Shown here: positions 11,020 to 22,599 of the stretch, one piece after another
Layout of the letters: each line of letters starts with the position of its first letter
Numbering within the stretch: position 1 is the stretch's first letter
NCBI GenBank assembly: GCA_036172665.1
Contig: CM069877.1
Coordinates: forward strand, 27,987,001-28,051,000
Reading direction: 5' to 3'
Length of the DNA: 64,000 bases
From: Prosopocoilus inquinatus
Lineage: Eukaryota; Arthropoda; Insecta; Coleoptera; Lucanidae
Program-made: the position numbers and the translations under genes
The notes under the pieces: model-generated
Seen by the model: only the letters and a program-made list of their open reading frames with translations
Told to the model about the DNA's origin: nothing
Database searches by the model: none

Positions 11020-11849
11020 ATGGCTTACTCAGTCTTAGCTGACGAAATATCAGACATAGCGCGGAAAGAACAGCTATCAATTGGCTTGCGATTCTACGAT
11101 GAAAGCAAAGGAAAAATCCGAGAAGAATTTGTAGGTTTTGTGGAGCTAAAAGCACAAAACGCGTCATCAATTGCAGAAGCTATTGACAATTTTTTGATTA
11201 GCAACAGTCTCTTTCTACCAGAATATTGCGTTGGATGCGATTTCGATGGTTGCTCTACCATGTCAGGCAAGACGGTTTTGAAGAAGAAATATTCAGGCGA
11301 TTGTGAGGAATAAATATTCTCGAGCATTATATTTTCACTGTTCAAGCCGCAAACTCAATCTTGTGGTGAACCACGCAAACGAAGTACCAGAAATTAGAAA
11401 TACTGTTGGCACTATAAAGGTTACAATAAAATTTTTCAGGGGATCGACTACTCGCAAGAATTACGTACGCTTCAAATCTATCACGAATGTGTGAAACAAA
11501 ATGGTTGGAAAAATATAAATCTATTCGAAAAGTTTTTCAAAATTTCCTAGAGCTTATGAAAGCACTAGAAAAATTATCCACTGGAGAAAATTATGTCACA
11601 AGAAAATCTGTATACCAGTTGCATTCAGGGAAACCATTGTTCGTCATTGCCTTAATTACTATAGCAAAATATTCAACACTATTGGAACTAGTAGTTAATG
11701 CCCTGCAAGCAAAGACCATAGATTTAATCGCGGTGGGAGAACACATTACAGGAATCCTTGTCGTACTTAAAAACGACCATAAGGACGCATATCGAATCAA
11801 GCAAATTACTTTAAAAAACACAAGGCATAGTAATGGAACTGGAAGTTGA
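11020..11849 (+). pseudogene. hAT transposase relic of the DUF4371/ZMYM1-like type
   Basis: Three overlapping frames (11020-11313, 11303-11494, 11487-11849) together resemble the middle of DUF4371-type hAT transposases. Landmarks are YSVLADEISDIARKEQLSIG, GCDFDGCSTMSGK (surroundings of a catalytic Asp) and FHCSSRKLNLVVNHAN. Two frameshifts separate the pieces. The N-terminal zinc finger and the C-terminal dimerisation domain are not found, and no inverted repeats could be assigned. The relic is followed directly by LINE sequence. Confidence 0.75.
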
Positions 11850-11949
11850 AATTTGTGTTCCACGTCTTGCTCATAAGCAAAAACACAGAAGCAATCCGCC
11901 CTCACACAATGACTATGACTACTGCCAATACTGGCGGTGTTCACTAATT

Positions 11950-12841
11950 ATACTATAACTAGATTCACTTATACATCGTTAAATATTCGATTCTCCCAAG
12001 AAAATATATTAATAGCGAACAGCATATATTCTGACAATATCATGTTACTTGGTGGTTTGAATATCAACTTGCTCAATTATGATAGCATTGTTATTGAATA
12101 CCTTGATACCATACTAAAATCTTTAAATCTCTCATAGGTGATTAGTGATCCCACTAGAATCACAGAATCAACCCGATAATTATTTTCTCTGATGATTCCG
12201 GTATACTCAATTCAGCAGTAGTTGGTTGTGATCTTTCTGATCATGACTTAGTTGAGTGTACTTCGAATTTTACAAAAACAGTGTCAACTCCAGTATAGAA
12301 ATTTTAAACTTTTAAATAACTTTAACTTAGATCTCATTAATTTACCCTGAAATTAACAATTTCTTTATTAATTCCATACCTAATCATAATAATGTTAATA
12401 AAGATATGATTTCACTTTACAGCAATAACAAATCTGTAACCAATTCTTTCTTCAATTTTTCAAATGTTGACTTAACCACCTACAATGTATTTCATATTTC
12501 ATTCATTTCAAATTTTAATGCGTTCAATACAAAAAACCATGAGGTTCTTTTTGCGATACTTGATAATATCGGCTTCAGTTTGGACGCTATTGATTTCATA
12601 AAAAAAAATACCTGTCTTCCCGGACGCAAAGTGTAAAACTCAATTATGTTAGATCTAACCAGTTAACTCTACCTTCCGGAGTACGTCAGGGTTCTGTTCT
12701 TGAGCCCTTGCTTTTTTTAATATGTACCAGTAAATTCTGTGACGCCGTAATGCATTGAACTTTGCATATGTATGCAGACGATAGTCAGTTAAATTATAAA
12801 TTGAAAGTACATGATGCTGATAAAGCCATTTCGCTTATAAA
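11950..12841 (+). pseudogene. LINE ORF2 relic, 5' part (endonuclease and RT)
   Basis: This is a non-LTR retrotransposon ORF2 in decay. Near 12045 the frame reads IMLLGGLNINLL, an endonuclease landmark, followed by a degraded SDPTRIT stretch. RT signatures follow: NTKNHEVLFAILDNIGFS at about 12525, VRQGSVL near 12680 and YADDSQLNYK from 12771. Stops and frameshifts are frequent. The coding line is cut at 12841 by the hAT insertion and resumes at 14971. Confidence 0.8.
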
Positions 12842-14970
12842 TAAAGTCCGGATTTATATGTGCTAAAAAAGTGGAAAATAATTTTTTTTATGCGATTAAA
12901 ATGGATCAAAATATGGATATTATATGCGATAAAAATTTTATTTTACTTATACATACTTTAGAATAATAAAAACATAAATTGTTTCATATAAGTAATTTTA
13001 ACACTTAACACTTAAATAGTAGGATTACAAAATATAATCAACAGTTGATTTAAATTATTTGGGGTAAAATTTTGTCGTCTGTCTGTCAAAATATTTTTAT
13101 AAGAGGAAAACGAACGCTCGACATCGCATGAAGTAATGGGCGCAAATTTCATGGATGCTACATCTTTGGGGTCCATGTCCAAATCCTCTTCACTTTGACC
13201 TTTTAAAACTAAACAGATTTTCCTCATTTTATTGTAGTCAGGATTACGTAATAGAACCTTATCTAATTTTGCCATTAACTTCTCTCCTATCTCCCCTGGA
13301 ATTGATTTTACACTTTCAATTGCATCATCGACCACTTCAAAAGAATCTAATAGAGCCGTCTGGGATGATTCCAACTTTTTAATGGTGGATATTAAAACCG
13401 AAAAATGAGTTTTAATGAATGCTAATTGATTCCCGATGTTTGTGTTCGACATGCATTCCTTACAAATTCTTAAAGCCGCTGAATTGGAATCATCCAATTC
13501 TAAGAAAATTTCCTTTAATTGTTTAAAATTATCTGCGTAAAAATTTGCTGCTTCAAGCCACGTACCCCATCTCGTAATTATTGGTTCTGGTGGTAATGGC
13601 AGGTCAGCAGCTAATTCTTTATAGTGTTGTATACGCAGTGGGGCTTTAAGGAACGCCTTTTTTCCGTTATTGATCAACTTATTTACTGTTGGGTATTCTA
13701 GTCGCACCAATTCAGCGAGCCTATTCATTGCGTGAGCCATACAAGTGAAGTGCATCAGATTTGGGTAAAACACCTGTAAAGCCTGTCCTGCTTTTATCAT
13801 GTAGGCTGCTGCATCAGACACCATTAGTAATATATTTTCCGATTTAACTTGATTAGGTGCATATAAAAGTGTCAAGCTGTCGTTAATAAAACGTGCGATC
13901 GTTGAATGATTTGTTTTTTTCCAAAACTGCACTATTTACCAAATAAGGTATTGGTGCAACTGTGTTGCTTAATACTCCTGCTAACATATTTGCTACATAA
14001 CGACCGCAGGCATCTGTCGTTTCATCAACTACTATATAAATATTGTTGTCGCTAAGCTTCTCTCTTATTTTCTTCATCCGTTGCTGGTAGCATATACTTA
14101 GATAGTTTTTCCGCAAAGTCGATTCATTTGGAATATGACGATTGCAATATTTTTCCAAAAAAGTTCGAAAACTTGCTTGTTCAAGTTTATGCCAAGGAAT
14201 GTTTGACTCTGCCATAGCACTGCACAAGTCTAAAAAGAATTCATTTCCTGTGTCACTGCCCTGTGAGTTACTGGCTGTTGAAGAAATAAAAGACTGCTTA
14301 AATCATCATGATCAATCTGGTACTTTTGGTCTGACGACACCTTAAAATATTGTCAAAATGAAAATGTGATTTTTAAGAGAATTTGTAAGGTATCTACCTG
14401 TTTTGAGCATGCGTTGCAAAAAATAACTTTTCCATCTGTAGTTAGATGTTTAGATGCTTTAATCCATTTTTTCAATAGCTCGGATCGAGAGGATGCTACT
14501 TTCGGCATTTTGAAAAGATAAGCACTGAATTTATTTCGTCTTTAAATTAAATAAGAAAATAACAACTAATTCGCGTTGATAAATACACTAGTCACACACA
14601 TTCACGGAGTTCTTATCTCAAACTGAAATGCAAAACATAAGTGCAAAATGCAAGTGCAAGTCGCTACAGATTCCCAGAAAATCACATTCCGGGAAATCGT
14701 AAAATAAAGTGGCCAGACGTGGAGGAGAATAAATTACTTCTTGGAAAAGCTGCAGACTTGAATATTGACCGTATATGGAATTATAACGTTATTTATATCA
14801 ATATATGGATAAATAAATAAATATGCGCTAAAAGACTAAAATATTAAGTTATATGCGAAATAAAACTACCATTTTTGGGCTTCTCTAATCGACAAACATA
14901 TAAATACAAAACGCCAAGTTTAGGTATGTTAGCGTAAAAAACTTGTAAAAACTTATAAATCCGGTCTCTA
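12842..14970. mobile_element. hAT transposon, nearly complete, 8-bp TSD
   Basis: The ends are TAAAGTCCGGATTTATA and, reverse-complemented, TAGAGACCGGATTTATA. CTTATAAA is duplicated at 12834-12841 and 14971-14978. The 2129-bp element holds one minus-strand transposase gene with a single clear frameshift in the main body. Words like TATGCGMTAAAA occur about three times near the left end and twice near the right end, all in the same orientation, and may be subterminal binding sites. It inserted into a LINE RT whose coding line continues on both sides. Confidence 0.9.
13012..14508 (-). pseudogene. hAT transposase with BED finger, one main frameshift
   Basis: The gene reads right to left. A short first exon from the ATG at 14508 encodes a BED-type start with the Cys pair CNAC and ends near 14401 before a GTAGAT donor-like site. 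The body continues at 14227-13883 with DNNIYIVVDETTDACGRYVA (catalytic region) and at 13932-13012 with SDAAAYMIKAGQ, HFTCMAHAMNRL and RWGTWLEAA. It ends in the hAT dimerisation signature CDVERSFSSYKNILTDRR. The two body frames differ by one base within a run of seven T (+ strand) near 13913-13919. The stop is at 13012-13014. The finger's His pair and the junction near 14300 look degraded. Confidence 0.85.
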
Positions 14971-15432
14971 CTTATAAACAAAGATTTATCACGAATCGCC
15001 AAATTTTCTGAAACTCACTCATTAACAGTTAACCCTAATAAACCTCGTGCCTTAATTTTTGGTTCTGATAAATTGTGTTCAAGTTTGCTGACCGAAGTTA
15101 AATTCTCCTTAAATGGCTATGACATTCCCTTAGTAACTAGCGCTAAAAATCTAGGTCTAATTCTCGGTAATACCTTCAGATTTCGTGACCACATATTTTT
15201 GCGTATTAACATAGCTTACTCCATTCTAAAGAAGTTGTATCCTCATCGTAACACTTTTAATATTAAAACAAAGTCTTTACTTTGTGAATCCCTTGTTCTT
15301 TCACATTTCTCCTTCTGTGTGCCACTACTTAAGAGCTGTATGGATTCTTTTATACGAGGAATGGATTCCATTTTTTTGATACTATATACTATATACCATA
15401 CCCGACATTCATGTCTGGTGTGTATCAAGTGA
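14971..15432 (+). pseudogene. LINE ORF2 relic, 3' part of RT
   Basis: The RT frame broken at 12841 resumes here. The first codons after the target duplication read LLINKDLSRIAKFSE, then NPNKPRALIFGSD, KNLGLILGNTFRFRDH and SLVLSHFSFC. This is the thumb region of a non-LTR RT. The frame degrades after about 15390. No poly(A) tail or target duplication for the LINE was identified. Confidence 0.8.
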
Positions 15433-15599
15433 GCAAGGTTGTTAAGGTGCTACAAAAAATATTAATACATAGCGGATGAGAAGATTCAAATCGGGAATCA
15501 GTTTACCCGATTCAATATAAAGAAACTTAAGTGAATGACCCGCCTCTGGTGTATACTGAATTAAGTCTTAAAATAACACCCGTATAAACCACCACCAGT

Positions 15600-15900
15600 T
15601 CACCAGTTATTAGCAGTTGCACCTGGAATTTTCCAAAAATTAATGGAAGGATCGTTACCGAACCTAAAAGGAGTTCTGCCATTCTTTGATGATGTTCTTA
15701 TACTAGCAAGATCTGAAGATAAGTTAAGAGATAACTTACGCGAAATGATAAGTCGTTTGCAAAATTATGACCTTCTATTGAATAAAGCGAAATGCACACT
15801 GAAGGAAAATGAATTAATTCCTAGGTCATCGAACTGACAGCGAAAGAATTCATCGTACCGAAGATAAAGTAAATGTCGTTAAAAGAGCACACAGTGGGCC
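15600..15900 (+). pseudogene. Short Gypsy RT fragment
   Basis: The frame reads APGIFQKLMEGSLPNLKG, then FFDDVLILARSEDKL (FFDD where YVDD is normal) and LLLNKAKCTLKENELI. This is the palm of a Ty3/Gypsy RT. A shifted continuation to about 15890 resembles the connection domain. The rest of the element is missing. Confidence 0.75.
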
Positions 15901-16307
15901 AAACTACCTACAGTTGTGCTCAAAATTCGGCACGTGGCATGTAAAGGATTTAAACTATAAGTAAACGCAGAGAAATGTCTGACGACTAGTCAGTAAGGTC
16001 ACCTCACCCTGTATAGGTTATTTTGGGTTAGTTCGTAACCTCTGAGTAATTCGATTGCTGGCATGTGTTCGTTACTGCAATCATTTCATTCTATCGCGTT
16101 CGCGGTTTAGATTTCTAGAACCTCCGAGGTAGCTCTCGACGATCGGAGAATTTCGACGGAGTGTTTGGATCTCAACGTCACAAATCTAACATACAAACTG
16201 CGAAGATAACAACGTCAGCTTATAAGAAAATGAGTAACAAGTATTTCTTCAACAGTTGAGATGATGAAAATGATATTGTTTCAGCAAACATTAATGCTAT
16301 GGCGGAA
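15901..16307. other. No gene recognised before the 3.5 kb hAT-like element
   Basis: There is mixed-composition DNA with no domain-bearing frame. From 16229 a short frame, broken by one stop, reads ANINAMAEH. Downstream of the insertion (19870-20000) a lysine-rich frame ends in SSSISEKK and a stop. These may be parts of one degraded gene split by the insertion, but the frames do not join simply. Confidence 0.3.
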
Positions 16308-16369
16308 CATATAGGTAGTGATGCGACGAGTCAAGTAGACTCGCTATCAGACTCGATTCTCAAAGGTAC

Positions 16370-16615
16370 TCATTGTACTCGAGTAACTAATTCTGTGAAC
16401 GCGAGTCAGCGGTACTCGAGTACGATACAAGTACGCGAGTATCGACTTTAGAATTTGTAAACCCGTCATCAGACTCGAGTCCCAAAAGTATTCATTCTAC
16501 TCGAGTAACTATTGCAGTGACACCAGTCAGTGAAACTCGAGTCAACTCGAGTTCGATTCAAGTAACTCGAATACCGACTTTAGAATTAAATAGCGCTGCA
16601 ACGAGTCGAGTAGAG
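16370..16615. repeat. Left subterminal ACTCGAGT array
   Basis: Exact ACTCGAGT palindromes occur near 16378, 16413, 16473, 16500, 16536 and 16546, among many CGAGT half sites. The array also carries two longer, similar blocks ending in CGACTTTAGAATT (near 16450 and 16577). Confidence 0.85.
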
Positions 16616-17182
16616 TGTCAGACTGGATTTCATTGGATTCTCTTTATAGAGCCTCCTCGTCAGTGGGTAACGAGTGAATGAGTACCGAGTTTAGAATTGA
16701 GATTATGCGTGTAGGCAACAAGTTTCATTCGTTTTAAGAGTACTATGCTTTTGCTAAAGCAGTCGACTGCCGCAATAACTTAATGTGACAGACAGATGCT
16801 TGATATCGGGGGAGCTTGGCGGCGGTTATTGTTTCTTTTTTATATTTTTTGAAAAATATTACCTAAAAAAATAAATAAGTTCTAAAACTTCAAAGGGAGT
16901 ACAGTTTTTTGTAACTGAAAAGGCTGTTAAATATTTTTAAATAAAAACTAAAGACTCATACTCATTTAATGAATAATTTGTGGCTCTATATTCTATATTT
17001 TGTTTTCTTTTAAAGAAAATAATTTTAATTCAACTAAACATGCAATTACATATTAAAAATGTTTTTGTTTTATTTTACACAGTGCCTGCACACTTTATTA
17101 TGAGACATATCAAATAATATTACATAGTTACAAAATTTTAAATTTATCTGAACCGCCAGAACATATTAAAAAGAAAACAAGT

Positions 17183-17396
17183 GAAAGCAAAAAAAGTAGA
17201 CAAATTACAGTTTCCTGTAATTATTCTTCCTCAAAATGCTACAGATTAAAGCCAAATTCACACATTTTACCATAGTTTCAAACTTGTTAATTTTGAAAGC
17301 TTTTAAATTTTTTAATGTTATCTATGAAGTCGTCTTTACCATTTTCAGAAAGAACAATTATAGGAAACTGTAATTTGTCTACTTTTTTTGCTTTCG
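17183..17396. repeat. Inverted repeat, ~57-bp arms
   Basis: Bases 17183 to about 17240 pair with about 17340-17396. The shared core is AAAGTAGACAAATTACAGTT. It abuts the next element directly, and no target duplication is obvious. Confidence 0.75.
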
Positions 17397-17398
17397 AC

Positions 17399-17952
17399 TG
17401 TAAAGTCGGCAAGTATGGAATACCCATTCTGAACTAAGATACTAAATACTCAGATATTTTAATTAAAAATACTTTATGTTGTTTTCCAGCTGTTGTATAT
17501 AATAAATTTAAGAAATACATATTTTTGGGAAAAATTCTGTAACAAATTTAAAAAAAAAACTTTATTTTCATATGATTTAAAATTAGCGGATAATATGGAA
17601 TAGTCAGTTGGGGTGACATGAAATAAGAGAAAATATGCAATACTTTGAATTAATAAGGTGAAACATCAACTGTTGTACTAATCTACACTAAAACAAATTA
17701 ACTTTGGTGTAAAAAAAAAACACTTTTATTTAAAAAAATACGCCAAAATACATTTTTCTCGTACGATAAATTTATAAAATCATGTACTGTAAAGTTATGC
17801 ATCTTACCGGCTAAGAACCTGTGTAGCAGTGACCTATAATACCGAAATTAATGTTAATGCCAGAGTCGTTTAACAGATGGCGCTTCTTATTTCAAAAATA
17901 CTGGGTATACTATATTAGCCGGTATATTCCATACGTGTATGCTGACTTTACA
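17399..17952. mobile_element. Probable MITE with TGTAAAGTC termini
   Basis: TGTAAAGTCGGCA with GTATGGAATA at the left end is matched, reverse-complemented, by TGTAAAGTCAGCA with GTATGGAATA at the right end. A few extra bases separate the two blocks on the right. No coding sequence is present. Confidence 0.5.
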
Positions 17953-18517
17953 AATTTCCTTGGATTAAGAAAAATACTTAATTCCTAATTCAAAATATAG
18001 GTACATATAGTTATGAATTTGGGGGTTCACAAACTATAGTCGTTAAATTTTAGAAAAATTTAATAAAAAACTGTCGCTTTACTCAATTAACAACACAATT
18101 GTAATGAGCTTATCTATCAAATGACTTTTACAAAATGTACTTTCTATTTATTCGAGGTACGAATCTTCTCTCGCTAACTTCATCACCCACTCCTGGCTGA
18201 TCGTACGGCTTATATAGCAGAGCTCTCTGTTGCTCGAACGTACTAGAATGATTGAGTAGCTTCGGTCATGTTCTGTGACGCAAGGTGGCGTACTGATGCT
18301 AAAGAGATCTGTTTCGCGTCATGGCTGTCACAATATCTATGTTGTTTTGTTTATTTGCATTTTCTTATTTTACGATATTTAAGTTTTAAAAAAATTGTGT
18401 ATTTATTTTAGTAGACCTTTGCATTAACAAGAGTTTTTAATGCGTAACAGGAGCTAATTGTAATTAATAGACAAAACGTTAACAGCTAGAACAAATTAAC
18501 ATTATACTGGGTGTCTC

Positions 18518-18893
18518 ATAACGTATGGAGGAGATTAAAAGGGCAGATAGAGAAGATCAAATTAAAGACTTTTTCTTAATAAGCTTTTGGGGAAGAGTCA
18601 GTAACTAAAAAGTTACATGAGTTTAATGTGAAATTAATTGACAAGTAAAAGTTACTACCTGTAGTAATATTTTACGTTTTAAATTTTGGTATTTAAGACT
18701 TAATTGAACACAATTACAATAAAGAACTATTTAAAAAAAATCTAGTCTCGTAAAAGTTACGGATATTTCATTTTTGTGTCAATTAAAGAAGAAATTAAGA
18801 CTTATTATTGGGTTTGGGTCAAAAAACGAATTAAGGAAAAAATCTTTATTTTGATCTTCTACAGCTGCCCTTTCAATCTCCTCCGTGCGTTAT
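18518..18893. mobile_element. Foldback MITE with ATAACG termini
   Basis: The arms of about 80 bp (18518-18600 and 18812-18893) share GGAGGAGATTRAAAGGGCAG and GAAGATCAAA. The interior is AT-rich and non-coding. Confidence 0.7.
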
Positions 18894-19569
18894 AAAATAA
18901 ATTAATAAAGATAAATCAAACCCTAATCATTTCAAGCTCAAATCTCATGAAAAGTATGAAACCAAATATAGACAAACTACAAATTGTTGCAATTAGGAAT
19001 CTTTCTTAATTCAAAAAAATATTTTGCGAGTTCCATTTCAAATAATAAAATTGATACTCCCTTGTTGGTTTAACTTGAATGCTTCTACGGCCGTCATCCA
19101 TGATTGAATTGGCTACCGGTTGAAAACACGTCATTAATATTTCTTCCACTGCCGTCATTTCGCCCTTCATTGTAGAAGAACCTCCTCAGGACTGCTATTG
19201 TTGGCTGCAGCTTTTTCCTAGTCGTTGAAACTGACGGGAAGCAGAAGAACACCATTAGCAGCTCTGAGGAATTTCTTCTGCAGTGAAGAGCAAAACGTCG
19301 GCGTTGGAAATATCTTGATGTGGTTCCAAACGGAATCAGTCATTTGAGTTTCCGATCGACACTTGTTTAATTTTTTGTTAATAAATTCTGGATTCAAACA
19401 AATTCCTAAAACTTATATTTTACATATTTTGATATACGTACCTAAAATAGAGTGTAGATACCGTTAAAAATGTAAACAAAAACACTGCACCGTGAATCTA
19501 TCGATTCTACTAGCAGTAAAAAAGTCATGAGTACTCATTTTTCCGGGTTCAGTTAAATGTTCGAAACTT
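18894..19569. other. Unassigned interior of the ACTCGAGT element
   Basis: There are no long open frames. Bases 19080-19350 are richer in GC and could be old coding sequence on either strand, but I could not recognise any domain. Confidence 0.3.
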
Positions 19570-19820
19570 TTAATGTGGACTCGAGTTAAAACTCACATTC
19601 TTTATAAAAAAAAGTTCAAGTTTATAACATTCTTTAAAACGGCGACTAACGAGTTCAATTCGAATACTCGAGTACTTCTGATCTGAACTCGAGTCAATTG
19701 ACTCGAGTCAACTCGGTTCTTTCAACCGGCGACTTTCAGTCAAGTACTTGAGTCTTTTGATCTGGACTCGAGTCAAGACTCGATTCTTTTATAAAACTAT
19801 TCGAGTCGACTCGATTCTTA
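19570..19820. repeat. Right subterminal ACTCGAGT array
   Basis: Exact ACTCGAGT palindromes occur near 19576, 19666, 19688, 19700 and 19766, with further GAGTCGACTC variants up to the right terminus. The array mirrors the left one. Confidence 0.85.
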
Positions 19821-20072
19821 AAAACAGCGACTCGTCGCATCGCTACATAAAGGTATATTTTAGATACGAAACCAGAAATTCAACCTATTGCACCCTGTTC
19901 ATCTTCAAGATATCAAATACACAACGCAGAAGTAGAACCTAGCAAGAAGAGAGAAATATTTAACACTACTACATCATCATCAATATCAGAGAAAAAATAG
20001 CAAAATATCTTGTGAAATTAAATATTTTCACAAATGAAAGGAAAGGCTTTTGTTAGCGAAATAAATACATTA

Positions 20073-20382
20073 GGCCCGGTTTTTCAATTGATCGGTAAAG
20101 TGATGGTGGTTACTTACCAGTGGGATAAATTTAACCTCTTAGGTAAAGTGTTTGTTAAACAAAATCTCCATTTTCAATTATAAACCAAATACCAAAGAAG
20201 TAGAGTCGTACAGTTGCTCCTATATATTTATGTATCCCCTCTACATGTTTACCGCTACCAAGCAAACTTACTGGCTGTTAGTTTACCTCCTTGTTAAAAG
20301 GAATTTATGTCATTTTTAAGACAAACAATAACAATCGGATAACACTAACAGTTACTTTACCAATCGATTGAAAAATCGGGCC
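20073..20382. mobile_element. PIF/Harbinger-type MITE with TTA duplication
   Basis: The ends are GGCCCGGTTTTTCAATTGAT and, reverse-complemented, GGCCCGATTTTTCAATCGAT. TTA is present at 20070-20072 and 20383-20385, the target duplication typical of PIF/Harbinger. The next Harbinger end begins at 20386 and shares the second TTA. Confidence 0.8.
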
Positions 20383-20385
20383 TTA

Positions 20386-20510
20386 GGCCCGGTTTTTCAA
20401 TTGATTGGTAAAGTGATTGTTACTTGCCAGTGGGATAAATTTAATCTATTTGGTAACGTGCTTGTTAAACAAAATCTGTCTTTCAATCTATAAATTTCTG
20501 TTTGTTACTT
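20386..20510 (+). repeat. Left terminus of a second, larger Harbinger element
   Basis: Bases 20386-20510 repeat the MITE's left end in direct orientation with about 85 percent identity. They lead into the Myb/SANT-like gene, so this is probably the end of the autonomous relative. The matching right terminus was not found in the window. Confidence 0.6.
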
Positions 20511-21277
20511 AACAACCAAATTTTTATGATAACCGTATGTTGATCACACTGAAGAATATAGGTAACTATCTTCATATCTACGTTTTAACCATGGTTTTAA
20601 CCCGCAGGGAAGGTGAGGTGCATAAGGTTATTTAGTTTCAAGTTGAGTTTGAATTATTATAAACATGAGTGAAAATTTGAAGCAAAAAAAGAAAGCAAGA
20701 GCAATAAATTTTACGCCAACAGAAATCGATCTGCTGAGCGAGTTGGCAGTAAAATACGCAGGAGTTATAGAATCAAAAAAATCAGATGTAATAACATGGA
20801 AGGAAAAAGAAGAGAAATGGGCCATTATTACAAACGAATTTAATAGTGTAAATACATATTGGAGTACCAAGAACGATGCAAAGCCTAAAAACAAAGTATG
20901 ATACCTTAAAAAAGGAATTGCGAAAAAAGGCGGCAAATAATAAATTAGAAATGTACTGGTGGAGGTGTTAATAAAGGCATACTATTTACGCCTCCTGAAG
21001 AAAAAATATACAACATAATGTTAGATAGTAAGTAAAACGTTTCAATTACGCGCCTACTGCACAGCCCTCTAACGTAGGAAGTTCGGGGTAGGTAGGTGAG
21101 CGTGACGACAAGTGTGCGCGTCTGTGTTCTTGGTTAAACATTATTAAGTCAAGTAACATTAGTAACACCGTCATACATATTATATTATTGCTGTTCTTAA
21201 GATTAAAGTATTTTTCTAGTGAGTGTCTAATTTTTGTGCTTGCCCGTCACAAAGCAACTGTTGCGCATACATATAAT

Positions 21278-21860
21278 AGGTATATTCGTTTTAGATGACT
21301 TAGGTTGCCGCAAGTCATCTGCGTCAACGAAATGTGTATTCGTTTTAGATTTTCGGCATGCTGTATTAGACATTGGAATATTCGTTTTAATTGCCACTAT
21401 GGCAACGCTGGTGTTGACGCAATGTGCACCTACTCCAGAGTAGGGTTTGGTTGCATCAACACCAAAGTATTGTTTACTTAACCTTAATTTAATTATTTTT
21501 CAGCAAGGTCGGTGTTCATCATATAGAAAAATCTTTGTTTGAATACAGGCGATGCATTTATTTATTTGAATGATGCACACTTTACATTAATTCAAGCAGT
21601 TTCTTGTTGATTCAAACATTTTTTTACTTGAATAGAATACATAATGGCTTTTCTTTTAAATAAATGAATGCATTGAACGTACCCAAACGAAAATTATGTT
21701 GATTTAACATTTTTCTTTTCTCTGGGTACCAACTTTCCCATCACAAATTATTCGTTTTAAATCAATTTCTGATGCAACCATAACTTGACCTAGATGGGCA
21801 ACAGCTACTTGACGATGACGCTATTGTGGCAAACCCAGCATTTCTAAAACGAATATACCT
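21278..21860. mobile_element. MITE with AGGTATATTCGTTTTAGA termini
   Basis: AGGTATATTCGTTTTAGA at 21278 is matched exactly by the reverse complement ending at 21860, and similarity continues for about 45 bp. AAT flanks both ends. The phrase TATTCGTTTTA recurs internally at 21338, 21380 and 21748. It splits the Harbinger Myb gene. Confidence 0.75.
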
Positions 21861-22351
21861 AATCTCGCTTAGTGTTGAAGGTTTGTCAAGCAGACATAAT
21901 GATGACAGTAAGTATATTAACGTATGTAGATTTGGTAATGTATAATTATGTACATTAGACAGCGAAGTAAATATATTTGTCATTTGTAGATAGTAATTTT
22001 GAGAGTAGTTGCAATGAAATTCAAGACGTACTGGAACAAACATAGAAGTTGAGACTGAGCATGAAATTGTGGAAATAGATAACACAGAAACATCGTATAT
22101 ACAAGTAAGTCATACTTTTCTGTAGGATGTGTTATTTAATACTTGAGCAGTTGACATTAATATGCAAATTAGATAGTCATTTCTATATTTGAACACCAGT
22201 TTGAACAAAAAATAATACAGTCATTCATACTTTCTTCCGTTTGACATAGTAAAATTATTGTATAAAATTTGTCAAAACCATATTCAAGCAATAAACATTG
22301 ACGATGGTAACCTGTCTCTCGCTTTGTAATATATTTTACACAAAAATTTAC

Positions 22352-22599
22352 TTAGAAAAATTTTGTGCAAATCGTTTTTGATTGCAGTGAGAACCTCGAG
22401 CAGCCTCTGGACAGCTGTTTCAGCCCTGCTTGGGGCTTCTTCAGCAGAAACGTAGCTCGACATTCCCACTGCAGACCAAAAACGACTTGCCCAATTTATT
22501 CGCAAATGCGATGTAAGAATGATGAACATATAAAATAGCGACATCTTACTATCGCTTTTTGACCTAACACATAGTAAGATGTCGCTATTTTATATGTTC
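22352..22599 (-). mobile_element. Short interspersed repeat with hairpin end and 12-bp TSD
   Basis: ACAAAAATTTAC flanks the unit at 22340-22351 and 22600-22611. Read on the minus strand, the unit starts with a hairpin (ATAGCGACATCTTACTAT and its complement around a 19-bp loop) and ends in CACAAAATTTTTCTAA. It is the same family as the inverted cluster at 47.1-48.1 kb. An open minus-strand frame crosses it, but no domain is recognised. Confidence 0.75.

Larger units (their letters stand above)
16316..19845. mobile_element. Non-autonomous hAT-like element with ACTCGAGT arrays
   Basis: The termini are TAGTGATGCGACGAGTC and, reverse-complemented, TAGCGATGCGACGAGTC. The flanks CATATAGG (16308-16315) and CATAAAGG (19846-19853) look like an 8-bp target duplication with one change. 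The exact palindrome ACTCGAGT occurs about six times inside the left end and five times inside the right end. No transposase is recognised in 3.5 kb. The interior holds three smaller inverted-repeat elements (listed separately) and AT-rich DNA. Confidence 0.8.

Noticed and set aside
19080..19350. GC-richer stretch considered as old transposase coding sequence
   Set aside because: All frames are interrupted and no motif could be named.
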